Of a stretch of 64,000 bases of DNA, positions 17,039 to 25,459 are shown piece after piece. The stretch is from Pseudomonadota bacterium. Its GTDB lineage: Bacteria; Pseudomonadota; Gammaproteobacteria; Burkholderiales; Burkholderiaceae_E. Position numbers and translations under genes: made by a program. The stretch is from NCBI GenBank assembly GCA_023388075.1, contig JAEWGX010000041.1, positions 62,001-126,000 of the forward strand, in the 5' to 3' direction. Each line of letters begins with the position of its first letter. The first letter of the stretch is position 1. The notes under the pieces were generated by a model. That model was not told where the DNA came from. It saw only the letters and a program-made list of their open reading frames with translations, and did not search any database.

Positions 17039-18269
17039 AGAGCGTCGCGGTGAGGTCGCGCTCGTTGTCGAACGCGAGTCGCATCCCGAGCCGCGCGCAA
17101 GCCTGGCGCAAGGCGTCCCGCGCGCTGCTGCCCGTCGCCACCGTGGGATTGAACTGCACCTTGACCGCGCCGTCGCGATACTCCAGGGCCGCGATCGCGT
17201 CCAGCCCTTTCGGGCCCAGCGCCTGGGCGAGGCGCGCCACCATCGGCACGAAGTCGTCCGGACCCGCGCGGCCACTCTGGGCCCGCAGCGCCGCCACGTT
17301 GCGTCTCATCTGCAGCACCGGATCGATCACCGCCTGCGTGCCGGGAAAGGCCGCGCGGAACTTCTGCTCCATGGCCTGGCGGATGCTCTGCTTCTGCGCG
17401 GCCTGCAGTCCCCAGTGCGCGTTCAGGCCGACCAGCGCCGCCACGACACAGGCGGCGGCCAGCCCGACCGGCGCGCGCCAGATGCGCCAGTCGAACTGCG
17501 CCATGGCCGCCTTCATGCCGGAGGCGCGGCCGAGCATCAAGTCGATCGGCGCGCTGCGCACGAGCGGCAGGCGCGACATCTCCACCTCCATGCCGGCTGC
17601 CCGGGCGGCCTTCTGGACCGGTCGCTGCCATTCACCCGCCTCGAGGAACGCGCGCAGCTTCGCGGGGCGCTCGCCGCCCGTGGTCACCGTGCCGGCCTCG
17701 AGCACGGCGCCGATCGCCTCCGCCCGGAACTCCGGCGCGTCGCCCGCGCTCCAGCCGACGCCGGTGGTGGCGCCGGTACGCAACGCGAGCGCGCCATGCG
17801 CGCACGAGAGAGACCAGTGGTCCGGAATCAGCGGCAGCGCGAGTTGCGCCGGCCACAGCGCGTCGACACGCATCTGGCGCCGCGCGAAGGCGCCGATCAC
17901 GAACTCGACCCAGTCACGGTCGATCACGCCGACGAGGCGCTTGCCGTCACCCGTTACCGGACCGGGCACCACCAGGCAGCGCGTCACGTCCTGCAGCAGG
18001 AACTCCTCGACCACGTTGGGCAGCGCCTGTCGCAGCTTCGAGCCGGACAGCGGCGGCACCACGACATCGAGCAGCGTCACGTCGCGGGCATCGGCGATCA
18101 GCCACACCTGGCGCACCTGCTCCATCGAATCGAGGGACGCGCGACGCACCCGAGGCTCGCCACCGATGTGCGCGAGCAGTTGCGCCTCGGCTCCGAACGC
18201 ACGCTCGCCAGCGCTGCGCGGCGGCAGCCAGATGACTGCCTGGTGACGTTTCAGTTTCGGTGTTGCCAT
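17022..18269 (-). CDS. gspL: Type II secretion protein GspL
   Basis: A 415-residue inner-membrane protein linking GspE to the platform. The large cytoplasmic actin-like domain includes VVVPPLSGSKLRQALPN and VEEFLLQDV. A membrane helix follows near residues 265-285 (PVGLAAACVVAALVGLNAHW). The periplasmic ferredoxin-like domain ends at DLTATLSVQGA. Its start overlaps the end of gspK by 19 bases. The stop lies in the upstream copy of the junction duplication described separately. Confidence 0.92.
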   Translation of the reverse strand: MATPKLKRHQAVIWLPPRSAGERAFGAEAQLLAHIGGEPRVRRASLDSMEQVRQVWLIADARDVTLLDVVVPPLSGSKLRQALPNVVEEFLLQDVTRCLVVPGPVTGDGKRLVGVIDRDWVEFVIGAFARRQMRVDALWPAQLALPLIPDHWSLSCAHGALALRTGATTGVGWSAGDAPEFRAEAIGAVLEAGTVTTGGERPAKLRAFLEAGEWQRPVQKAARAAGMEVEMSRLPLVRSAPIDLMLGRASGMKAAMAQFDWRIWRAPVGLAAACVVAALVGLNAHWGLQAAQKQSIRQAMEQKFRAAFPGTQAVIDPVLQMRRNVAALRAQSGRAGPDDFVPMVARLAQALGPKGLDAIAALEYRDGAVKVQFNPTVATGSSARDALRQACARLGMRLAFDNERDLTATLSVQGA

Positions 18270-19198
18270 ACGACCTGGACCGCGCCCCGAGGACCGAAGC
18301 TGTCCCGACGGATGAGGGTCTCTGTTTGCGACTCGACGCGATCGTACCTGATCACGCCATTCACCAAGAAAAAGCGGGTGTTGACCGTCAACAACGGAGA
18401 ACTGCCCGCCCCGTCGACGCCGACGAGCTTGAAGAACTCCGGCAACGAGCTGACCGGGCGGTGCTCGCGCTGGGAAACGAAGCCCCTCGCCGCGGACAGC
18501 GAGATGTCCGCGACGGCGGCGATCACCTCGGGCGTGGCGGTGTTCACATTAATGCCTGTATTTACGTCTGGCAACACTGTCAGGTGCGCCTGCAACGCCT
18601 GCATGACCGGTTCCGTGAATCCCTGGACGTCGCGCAGATCGCCGAACCGCACCAGCGGGATCTCCAGCGGCGGCACGACCCTGCCCTCGAACGGGCGCGG
18701 CTGCGAGAGCTGGATGCGCGCGACCAGTTGGGCGACGAGGGATCCGGGCAGGCCGAGCATCGACATCAGCCGCTGCATCGCCTCCATGTGTGGCGGCGAC
18801 GGCACGCCCCCGTCCACCAGCGTGAGGACGTTGAACTTGCCCTGCGCATCGGTCACCGCGCCGGCGAGGAAGGCATTGCGCGCCCGGTCGCCGATGTTGG
18901 CGCCACCGGTCACGGTTTCGTCCAGCTGTGTCTCGGCGACCGGCGTTCCCCACACGTCGTTGGGGTGATCGTACGGCGTCTGGTCAGCGCGAAGGATGAC
19001 CTTGGCCCAGTCGAGCGCGGCCCGCTCCACCCAGCGCGTCTGCGAGATCGCCAGCCGGTTCTCGATGGAGCGCACCGCCACGCTCTCGCGATAGAAGAGC
19101 CCGCTCACCACCACCGCGGCCAGCGTGACGACGACGAGGGCGGTCACGATCGCCGCGCCGCGCTGTCGCCGGGGATGCGCCAAGGGCGCTCGAGGCAC
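18251..19198 (-). CDS. gspK: Type II secretion minor pseudopilin GspK
   Basis: A 315-residue minor pseudopilin, the largest of the tip complex. The prepilin-like start is RRQRGAAIVTALVVVTLAA: cleavage after Gly and the hydrophobic stalk, with the usual Glu5 absent as is normal for GspK. The large globular domain has RWVERAALDWAKVIL and INVNTATPEVIAAV. I chose GTG at 19196-19198 because AGAAGGA lies about nine bases upstream. A TTG at 19205-19207 overlaps the gspJ stop but has no room for a ribosome site. Confidence 0.92.
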   Translation of the reverse strand: MPRAPLAHPRRQRGAAIVTALVVVTLAAVVVSGLFYRESVAVRSIENRLAISQTRWVERAALDWAKVILRADQTPYDHPNDVWGTPVAETQLDETVTGGANIGDRARNAFLAGAVTDAQGKFNVLTLVDGGVPSPPHMEAMQRLMSMLGLPGSLVAQLVARIQLSQPRPFEGRVVPPLEIPLVRFGDLRDVQGFTEPVMQALQAHLTVLPDVNTGINVNTATPEVIAAVADISLSAARGFVSQREHRPVSSLPEFFKLVGVDGAGSSPLLTVNTRFFLVNGVIRYDRVESQTETLIRRDSFGPRGAVQVVWQHRN

Positions 19199-19203
19199 GG
19201 GCT

Positions 19204-19893
19204 TCAATCCTTCACCGAGAAGATGCGGACGAAGCGCTGTCCGTCCATGCGCTCGACGATGATCTCCACGCCGGTGATCGCGAGCGCCTCGGCGCGATTG
19301 ACCGGCGGCGCGGGTCCTCCGGGCTTTCCCTTGTTGGCGTCCTCCTGCTGCTGCCACTGCATCGCCTCGGTGATCGTCCGGGCCACGTTGCCGGCGTCGA
19401 GCCAGCCCCGGTTGTCGACCCAGCCGCGCAGGGTGATCGAGCGCACGCCGTTCAGGATGGGTTGCCATACGATCGACTGCACCGCGTTCCCGCCGACGGC
19501 GGAGCGGCCGGTCTGGGCACGGCCGTACTCGCTGAAGCCGCGCACCAGTTGCTGCTCGCGCACCTCGTAGACAACCCGCTGCACCCGGGTCGGCAGCCCG
19601 CTGCGATTGATCTCGCGGATGAGGTGCAACGACTGCCGGTTGTCCTGCCCCGCGACGCCGATGTAGAGCGACGGCTCCTGCAGGCGCAGCAGCTGCACCG
19701 GCCATGAGCGCAGCAGGTCCTCGTCCATCTGCGCAAAGGCGATGGTGATGGAGCGCAACTCGTCCGAGGCGACGACAAGCCGCTCTCGCGACTGAAGCAC
19801 CGAATCGAGACCGCGCCAGCTCAGCAGCGCGAGCACCGCCATCAACGCGCACGCGATGAGCAGCTCGATCAAGGTGAAGCCGCGCTGCTTCAT
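19204..19893 (-). CDS. gspJ: Type II secretion minor pseudopilin GspJ
   Basis: A 229-residue pseudopilin with a short leader and prepilin-peptidase site (MKQRG|FTLIELLIACALMAVLAL). The globular part contains LRSITIAFAQMDEDLLRSWP and SITLRGWVDNRGWL, as in GspJ. The ATG overlaps the gspI stop in an ATGA. A Lys/Gly/Pro-rich insertion (EDANKGKPGGPAPPVN) precedes the last strand. No prepilin peptidase gene lies in the window, so processing must depend on an enzyme encoded elsewhere. Confidence 0.94.
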   Translation of the reverse strand: MKQRGFTLIELLIACALMAVLALLSWRGLDSVLQSRERLVVASDELRSITIAFAQMDEDLLRSWPVQLLRLQEPSLYIGVAGQDNRQSLHLIREINRSGLPTRVQRVVYEVREQQLVRGFSEYGRAQTGRSAVGGNAVQSIVWQPILNGVRSITLRGWVDNRGWLDAGNVARTITEAMQWQQQEDANKGKPGGPAPPVNRAEALAITGVEIIVERMDGQRFVRIFSVKD

Positions 19894-20366
19894 CGGAGGG
19901 TCGTGGCGAAGCCGACCAGCCGCGCGAGCCGGCCGCTGGTACCGGCGTTGCCGAGGCTGCCGGGGCCACCGCTCGCCTCGAAGACCTGGATCTCCACACG
20001 CCGGAAGTTGGGATTCGGCGTGGCGAAGACGTCTTCCTGGCAAACCATCATGAGGTCGCCCTGGCTGCAATCGAAGGTGCGGCGGCCGACCGCCGGATAC
20101 TCGTGCTGCACCCGGATCTGCGAGAGCCGGTTCTCCGCGCTCCACTGCGCGAGCGTGCGCCCGCGCATGTCGCCCGCGCTCTGGGCGAGCGAGCCGACCG
20201 CGCGCAACGACGCCATCAGCGCGATCGCGACGATGGTGAGCGCGACCAGGATCTCCACCAGCGTGAACCCTCGGCCGGCACGAGCGCGGCCGCGACCCCG
20301 GGAGCCGGCGCGGCCCCGCGAGCCGTCGGGGCTACCTTCTGACCACTTCAAAGCTGCCCAATCCAT
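19890..20366 (-). CDS. gspI: Type II secretion minor pseudopilin GspI
   Basis: The mature part, from FTLVEILVALTIVAIALMAS, is a clear GspI with SAENRLSQIRVQ and the GDLMMVCQEDV region. The start is uncertain. No ATG, GTG or TTG in this frame lies between the gspH stop and the cleavage site. I use the ATG at 20364-20366, giving 158 residues, a leader of about 36 residues rich in Arg and Gly, and a 35-base overlap with gspH. A TTG at 20349-20351 is the alternative. The gene ends in an ATGA overlap with gspJ. Confidence 0.85.
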   Translation of the reverse strand: MDWAALKWSEGSPDGSRGRAGSRGRGRARAGRGFTLVEILVALTIVAIALMASLRAVGSLAQSAGDMRGRTLAQWSAENRLSQIRVQHEYPAVGRRTFDCSQGDLMMVCQEDVFATPNPNFRRVEIQVFEASGGPGSLGNAGTSGRLARLVGFATTLR

Positions 20367-20934
20367 TCGCCGCGATCTCGGCGACCATGCCGTCCCGTGC
20401 AAGCTGCACCACGTACGGCGCGTCCACCAGGTCCCGGCCGAACTCCAGGAAGGGCGCGCCGTCGGCGCGGCGCACCCGCACGGCGGTCTCGGTTTCCCAG
20501 CGCCGGGGCCGCAGATAGGTGTCGTCCTCGATCACGCGCCACTGGGAGTCCTTGAAGACGATGAACCGGTAGACCTGCCCGTCCGATTCGAAACGGATCG
20601 GCGCGCCGCGGATCTGGGCCTCCTCGCGAGCAAGCGCGAGCAGTTGGGCGAGACGATCGGCGTCGGTCTGGAGCGCCCGCTCCGGGCTGGGAGCGCCGCT
20701 CACCGCCACTACGGAGACGATCACCGCAGCGATCACCAGCGCGACCAGCAATTCGATCAGGGTGAAGCCGGCGACGCGACGGCGGCCCGACGAGCGGCGC
20801 GCATCGGCCCGGCGGGCGATGCGCTGGTACCACAGGCGGGCGGCCGACGCGGCCCGCGGCGACTGCCCGCTCAGCCCGTCACAGGTCCCAGTTGCCGATG
20901 TCCGCGTCCGGACCAGTCCCGCCGGCCTGCCCAT
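20332..20934 (-). CDS. gspH: Type II secretion minor pseudopilin GspH
   Basis: The GspH core is clear: cleavage site RRVAG|FTLIELLVALVIAAVI, the helix segment RLAQLLALAREEAQIRG, and beta-rich parts with IRFESDGQVYRFIVF. As in gspI, there is no standard start codon close to the leader. The nearest in-frame ATG (20932-20934) lies inside gspG and would give a leader of about 55 residues. The true start may be a non-standard codon nearer 20870, so the 5' end is low confidence although the gene itself is not. Confidence 0.82.
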   Translation of the reverse strand: MGRPAGLVRTRTSATGTCDGLSGQSPRAASAARLWYQRIARRADARRSSGRRRVAGFTLIELLVALVIAAVIVSVVAVSGAPSPERALQTDADRLAQLLALAREEAQIRGAPIRFESDGQVYRFIVFKDSQWRVIEDDTYLRPRRWETETAVRVRRADGAPFLEFGRDLVDAPYVVQLARDGMVAEIAANGLGSFEVVRR

Positions 20935-21325
20935 CCGCTCCCAGCGAGAAGACATCGATCTCTCCCCGTACGCCAGGATTGAGGTACTGGTACGGCTTGC
21001 CCCAGGGGTCCACCGGCACCTTGTCCAGGTAGGACTTCCAGTTGTTGGCCGGCGGACCGTCCGCCGGCCGCGTCACCAGTGCCTGCAACCCCTGGTCGGT
21101 GGTTGGATAGCGCGAGTTGTCCAGCCGATAGAGCCGAAGCTGCTGCATGATCTGCGCGATGTCCTGGCGAGCCGCGATGGCGCGGGCCTCGTCCGGTCGC
21201 GTCATCACGCGCGGCACGACCAAAGCCGCCAGCACTCCGAGGATCATGATGACGACCATGAGCTCGATCAGCGTGAAACCGCGGCTGCGCAGGCGTCGTT
21301 TCGGGTGCAATTGCGGGGTCTGCAT
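20879..21325 (-). CDS. gspG: Type II secretion major pseudopilin GspG
   Basis: The 148-residue main subunit of the pseudopilus. It has a short basic leader with cleavage at LRSRG|FTLIELMVVIMILGVLAAL, including Glu5. The C-terminal calcium-site region is typical (PVDPWGKPYQY, then DVFSLGADGQAGGTG and DIGNWDL). The ATG at 21325 gives a 16-residue leader; an upstream extension is possible but not needed. It heads the minus-strand gsp run, with gspC divergent 79 bases away, so the promoter should lie in that gap. Confidence 0.96.
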   Translation of the reverse strand: MQTPQLHPKRRLRSRGFTLIELMVVIMILGVLAALVVPRVMTRPDEARAIAARQDIAQIMQQLRLYRLDNSRYPTTDQGLQALVTRPADGPPANNWKSYLDKVPVDPWGKPYQYLNPGVRGEIDVFSLGADGQAGGTGPDADIGNWDL

Positions 21326-21404
21326 CGTCCTATTCAAGCAATTCCTCGGCTCGGAAAGGCAAGTATCATAACAGTTGGCTTTGTCCCACCCAGGCGGCAT
21401 CTAC

Positions 21405-22265
21405 ATGCGGGGCCCTCTGACAGCCGCCCGGCTGTTGACGTTGTTTTTCTTCCTCCTGCTGGTCTCAATCTGCGCCTATTGGCTCGTGCAGGTGCTGGCT
21501 CCGCGCCCGGCGATCGCGCCGATCGCCTCGATCGGCGATGCCTCGGCGCCGAGCAACCTGGAGCCCGCCACCAAGCTCTTCGGCTCGGCGAGCGGCATCG
21601 TGGTCGACACGCCCCAGCAGACCAACATCCAGGTGCACGGCGTTGCCGAGGCAGGGCCCAATGGCGTGGTCATCCTCTCCATCGATGGCCGCCCCGGCGT
21701 TCCGTACGCCGTCAACGAGACCATCGCCGACGGCACGATGGTGAAGTCGGTCGGACTCGACAAGGTGGTGATCGAGCAGCGCGGCCGGCTGATCGAGCTC
21801 AAGGCGCCGCAGCGAGCCTCGCAGGAAGTGCTCTCGAGCGGCGTCGGCAAGCCCCGGGCGCCTTCCGAGGCGAGCACCGCGCCGCCGGTCTCCGCCCGCC
21901 CCGCGCCTCCTCCCCCGCCTCCGGCCCCTCCCCAGCAACCCCAGGCGCCGCAATCGCCGCAGGTGGAGGAAACGCTGCGCCAGCAGCAGATGCTGATGCA
22001 GCAGCAACAGCTCCAACAGCAGCAGTTCCAGCAGCAACAGCAGCAGTCCTATCAGGACCAGTCCCAAGCCGGGCAGCCACCCGAAGGATTGCAGCAGCAG
22101 ATGCGGGGGAACGGCTCCACCCCGCAGTTCCGACCGCCCCCGCCGGCGATGCGCAACCAGTCCGGCTCCCAGCCGGTGCCGGGTGGCCAGCCGTCGTCGG
22201 ACGGCCAGGCGCCGGGCGGCTCCACCGCCGTCTCGGGCGAGCAGCAAGTCGCGCCGCTTCGCTGA
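21405..22265 (+). CDS. gspC: Type II secretion protein GspC with Gln/Pro-rich tail
   Basis: A 286-residue bitopic protein. One helix (LLTLFFFLLLVSICAYWLVQ) is followed by the homology-region domain that contacts the secretin (LFGSASGIVV, IQVHGVAEAGPNGVVILSID and the AVNETIADG strand). There is no PDZ domain. From about residue 165 the protein is Pro-rich and then strongly Gln-rich, with runs such as MQQQQLQQQQFQQQQQQ. GspC links platform to secretin. The ATG at 21405 is used; a TTG at 21375 would add only ten residues. Divergence from gspG resembles Burkholderia-type loci. Confidence 0.9.
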   Translation: MRGPLTAARLLTLFFFLLLVSICAYWLVQVLAPRPAIAPIASIGDASAPSNLEPATKLFGSASGIVVDTPQQTNIQVHGVAEAGPNGVVILSIDGRPGVPYAVNETIADGTMVKSVGLDKVVIEQRGRLIELKAPQRASQEVLSSGVGKPRAPSEASTAPPVSARPAPPPPPPAPPQQPQAPQSPQVEETLRQQQMLMQQQQLQQQQFQQQQQQSYQDQSQAGQPPEGLQQQMRGNGSTPQFRPPPPAMRNQSGSQPVPGGQPSSDGQAPGGSTAVSGEQQVAPLR

Positions 22266-22313
22266 AGCAGCGCACGCCGAGGTAGCCAACCACGCCAACG
22301 ACCGGAACGAGCG

Positions 22314-23108
22314 ATGAGACAGTACCTCGACCTCATGCGTCATGTCCGCGACCACGGCGTCGGAAAGCCGGATCGGACCGGCGTCGGCACCCGTTCGGTC
22401 TTCGGATGGCAGATGCGCTTCGACCTGACCGAGGGGTTTCCGCTGGTCACCACGAAGAAGCTGCACCTCAGGTCGATCGTGCACGAGCTGCTCTGGTTCC
22501 TCCAGGGAGAGACCAACGTCGCCTACCTGCGCGAGCACGGCGTCAGCATCTGGGACGAGTGGGCCGACGCGGGGGGCGAGCTGGGACCGGTCTACGGCGC
22601 GCAGTGGCGTTCCTGGCCCGCGCGAGACGGTGGCAGCATCGACCAGATCGCCGGCGTGATCGACACCATTCGAAGCAACCCGGACTCGCGCCGACTGATC
22701 GTCTCAGCCTGGAACGTTTCAGAGCTCGATCGGATGGCGCTCGCGCCCTGCCACGCCCTGTTCCAGTTCTACGTGGCGCAGGGACGGCTCTCCTGCCAGC
22801 TCTACCAGCGCAGCGCGGACATCTTCCTCGGCGTGCCGTTCAACATCGCCTCCTACGCGCTGCTCACGCACATGGTCGCCCAGCAATGCGACCTCGCGCC
22901 CGGGGACTTCGTCTGGACCGGTGGCGACTGCCATCTCTACGCGAATCACATGGACCAGGTCGCCGAGCAGTTGTCGCGCGAGCCGCGCGCGCTGCCCCGC
23001 CTGGTGATCGCCCGCAAGCCGCCTTCGATCTTCGACTACCGCTTCGACGACTTCGCGTTCGAAGGCTACGATCCTCATCCGCCGATCAAGGCCCCCGTCG
23101 CCGTCTGA
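22314..23108 (+). CDS. thyA: Thymidylate synthase ThyA
   Basis: This enzyme makes dTMP from dUMP with methylene-tetrahydrofolate. The 264-residue length equals that of the E. coli enzyme. Diagnostic parts are RTGVGTRSVFG, WFLQGETNVAYL, the catalytic Cys in APCHALFQFYV, RSADIFLGVPFNIASYALL and the C-terminal YDPHPPIKAPVAV. folA follows after 35 bases, a natural pairing because ThyA produces the dihydrofolate that FolA reduces. Confidence 0.98.
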   Translation: MRQYLDLMRHVRDHGVGKPDRTGVGTRSVFGWQMRFDLTEGFPLVTTKKLHLRSIVHELLWFLQGETNVAYLREHGVSIWDEWADAGGELGPVYGAQWRSWPARDGGSIDQIAGVIDTIRSNPDSRRLIVSAWNVSELDRMALAPCHALFQFYVAQGRLSCQLYQRSADIFLGVPFNIASYALLTHMVAQQCDLAPGDFVWTGGDCHLYANHMDQVAEQLSREPRALPRLVIARKPPSIFDYRFDDFAFEGYDPHPPIKAPVAV

Positions 23109-23143
23109 ACCGGGCCGCCCTTCCGGTGTAGGATTGTTCCGAC

Positions 23144-23659
23144 ATGCCGGTCCTTACCCTTCTCGTGGCCAGAGCGCTGAACGGCGCGATCGGCTACCGC
23201 AACAAACTGCCCTGGCATCTGCCCGAGGACCTCGCGCATTTCAAGCGCACCACCATGGGCAAGACGATCATCATGGGACGCCTGACCTGGGATTCGATCG
23301 GCCGGGTCCTGCCCGGGCGCCAGATGGTGGTGATCACACGCGGCGACCCGGCACTGCCCGCCGGCGTGCGGCGCGCTGCCAGCCTCGCGGCAGCGGTGGC
23401 GGACAACGCCAACGAGGACGAGCTGTTCGTGATCGGGGGCGCGCAGATCTATGCGAGCGCCCTGCCGATCGCCGACCGGATCATCATGACCGAGGTTAAC
23501 CTGACGCCGCCCGGCGACACCTGGATGGACAAGCCAGACCCGACGGACTGGCGGGAGGTCTCCCGGGAGGCCGGAACCAGCGTCAACGGAACCGGGTTCT
23601 CCATCATTACCTATGCAAGGCGAAGCCGTCCTGGCTCGCCCGGCGACGCATCCCCCTAG
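23144..23659 (+). CDS. folA: Dihydrofolate reductase FolA
   Basis: A 171-residue NADPH-dependent reductase that regenerates tetrahydrofolate. Family landmarks are ARALNGAIGYRNKLPWHLPE with the catalytic acidic residue in PEDLAHFK, TIIMGRLTWDSIG, PGRQMVVIT and the NADPH-binding VIGGAQIYASALP. The last dozen residues form a short Ser/Gly/Pro tail. It is probably co-transcribed with thyA. A cluster of inverted repeats begins just past the stop. Confidence 0.97.
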   Translation: MPVLTLLVARALNGAIGYRNKLPWHLPEDLAHFKRTTMGKTIIMGRLTWDSIGRVLPGRQMVVITRGDPALPAGVRRAASLAAAVADNANEDELFVIGGAQIYASALPIADRIIMTEVNLTPPGDTWMDKPDPTDWREVSREAGTSVNGTGFSIITYARRSRPGSPGDASP

Positions 23660-23663
23660 CTCC

Positions 23664-23725
23664 AGGAGGCGGTCGGCCTTCCGGCCCCATGCCGGCCGGC
23701 CTGTAAAGACCGCCTGACAGGCGGC
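23664..23725 (+). terminator. Inverted-repeat cluster after folA, possible terminator
   Basis: Just past the folA stop, AGGCGGTC (23667-23674) pairs with GACCGCCT (23708-23715). Between them lies a GC-rich region with internal complementarity (GGCC/CCGG blocks). A second small hairpin, CGCCTG-A-CAGGCG, overlaps its right arm. No T-run follows, so intrinsic termination is unproven. The rest of the gap to 23845 shows no gene. Confidence 0.4.
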
Positions 23726-23845
23726 ATCCGGCAGAGTACCCGCCGCGGCGCCACACCCTACAGACCCGCACGGCAGCATGGTAAATTGCACCACGATCGT
23801 CCACGGACGACGAGAAGACCGCCCGCGCAGGCGAGAGGATGACAG

Positions 23846-25459
23846 ATGACGAGACCGTTCCACGCCCGGCTGCTTGCCGGCGCCTGGCGAGCTACGCTCG
23901 CCGTGGCGCTGGCCACCGGCGTTGCGCTGGCCCCGGTCGCGGCCGATGCCGTGACGCTGCGGTGGGCGGCTCAGAGCGACGTCACGACGCTTGATCCTCA
24001 CGCCCAGAACCACACCACGACCAGCGGCGTCCTGCAGCATGCCTACGAAGGGCTGGTGCGCTATGACCGCGACTTCCAGATAGAGCCGGCGCTGGCCACC
24101 GGCTGGACGCTGAACTCCCCGACCGAGCTGCGCTTCAGCCTGCGCAAGGGTGTGAAGTTCCACGACGGATCGCCCTTCACCGCGGACGACGTCGTCTTCT
24201 CGTACGAGCGCGTACGGGATTCGAACAGCTCCCTGACGATCCACGTGAACGGGATCAAGGACGTGAAGAAGGTTGACGACTTCACGGTCGACTTCATCCT
24301 CGAGCGTCCGATGCCCATCCTGCTGCGCAACCTGGTGGACCTGCGGATCATGAGCCGCGGCTGGACCACCAAGAACAAGTCCGAACGCGCCCAGGATCTG
24401 AAAACGCGGGAGGACACCTTCGCCTCGCGCAACGCCAACGGCACCGGCCCGTACATCATCCGCTCGTGGACGCCCGAGCAGCGGGTCGTGATGACCCGGA
24501 ACAACGAGTGGTGGGACAACGCGCCCGGCAATGTCGACGAGGTCATCTACACCCCGATCCGCCAGGACGAGACGCGCATCGCCGCCCTGCTCTCCGGCGA
24601 GGTGGACCTGGTGACGGATCCGCCGACACACGACATCGCCCGGCTGCGCCAGAACAAGATGCTGAAGATCCTGGACGGCCCCGACACGCGCACCATCTTC
24701 ATCGGGCTCGACCAGTCCTCCGACGAGCTGCGCTACAGCTCCGTGCGCGAGAAGAATCCGTTCAAGGACGTGCGCGTGCGCAAGGCCCTCGCGCTGGCGG
24801 TCGACGCCGAGGCGATCCGCAAGAACACCATGCAGGGGCTCTCGATACCCGCCGGGATCCTGGTCGCACCCGGCATCAATGGCTGGAGCCGCGAGCTGGA
24901 CCAGCGCGAGGCGCCGGATGTCGCGCAAGCCAAGGCGCTGCTCGCGGAAGCAGGGTATCCCGATGGCTTCGACTTCATCCTGGACTGTCCCAACAACCGC
25001 TACGTCAACGACGACGAGGTCTGCGAGGCACTGGTGCAGATGTGGGCGCGGATCGGCGTCAAGGCTCGCCTGAACGCCATGCCGTTCGCCAACTTCATAC
25101 CCAAGATCGAGAAGCTCGACACCAGCGCCTATCTGCTCGGCTGGGGCGCCACCACGTACGACGCGCTCAACACGCTGCAGTCGCTGGTGCACACCCGCGG
25201 CAGCGGATCGGACGGCAGCTACAACCTCGGCCGGTTCAGCGACCCGAAGATCGACGCGCTGATCGACGCCGCCAAGACCGAGACCGACATGGCCAAGCGC
25301 GACGGCATGTTGCGCGAAGCGTTGCTGCTGGTGAAGCAGAACTACTACTACCTGCCGGTGCATCACCAGATGAAGCCGTGGGCCATGAAGCGCAACGTCA
25401 ACACGGTCCACAAGTCCGACGACCGGCCGGAATCCCGCTACGTCGTCATCGGGGACTGA
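23846..25459 (+). CDS. Orphan peptide/solute-binding protein, ABC family 5
   Basis: A 537-residue exported binding protein. The signal peptide runs to about residue 35 (LAVALATGVALAPVAADA). The mature start VTLRWAAQSDVTTLDPHAQN, then LRKGVKFHDGSPFTADDVVFS and VRKALALAVDAEAIR, are typical of DppA/OppA-class proteins. The ATG has AGAGGA upstream. No permease or ATPase genes are adjacent, so it either uses a transporter encoded elsewhere or has another binding role. The ligand is not predictable. Its end overlaps the convergent hydrolase gene by 22 bases. Confidence 0.9.
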   Translation: MTRPFHARLLAGAWRATLAVALATGVALAPVAADAVTLRWAAQSDVTTLDPHAQNHTTTSGVLQHAYEGLVRYDRDFQIEPALATGWTLNSPTELRFSLRKGVKFHDGSPFTADDVVFSYERVRDSNSSLTIHVNGIKDVKKVDDFTVDFILERPMPILLRNLVDLRIMSRGWTTKNKSERAQDLKTREDTFASRNANGTGPYIIRSWTPEQRVVMTRNNEWWDNAPGNVDEVIYTPIRQDETRIAALLSGEVDLVTDPPTHDIARLRQNKMLKILDGPDTRTIFIGLDQSSDELRYSSVREKNPFKDVRVRKALALAVDAEAIRKNTMQGLSIPAGILVAPGINGWSRELDQREAPDVAQAKALLAEAGYPDGFDFILDCPNNRYVNDDEVCEALVQMWARIGVKARLNAMPFANFIPKIEKLDTSAYLLGWGATTYDALNTLQSLVHTRGSGSDGSYNLGRFSDPKIDALIDAAKTETDMAKRDGMLREALLLVKQNYYYLPVHHQMKPWAMKRNVNTVHKSDDRPESRYVVIGD

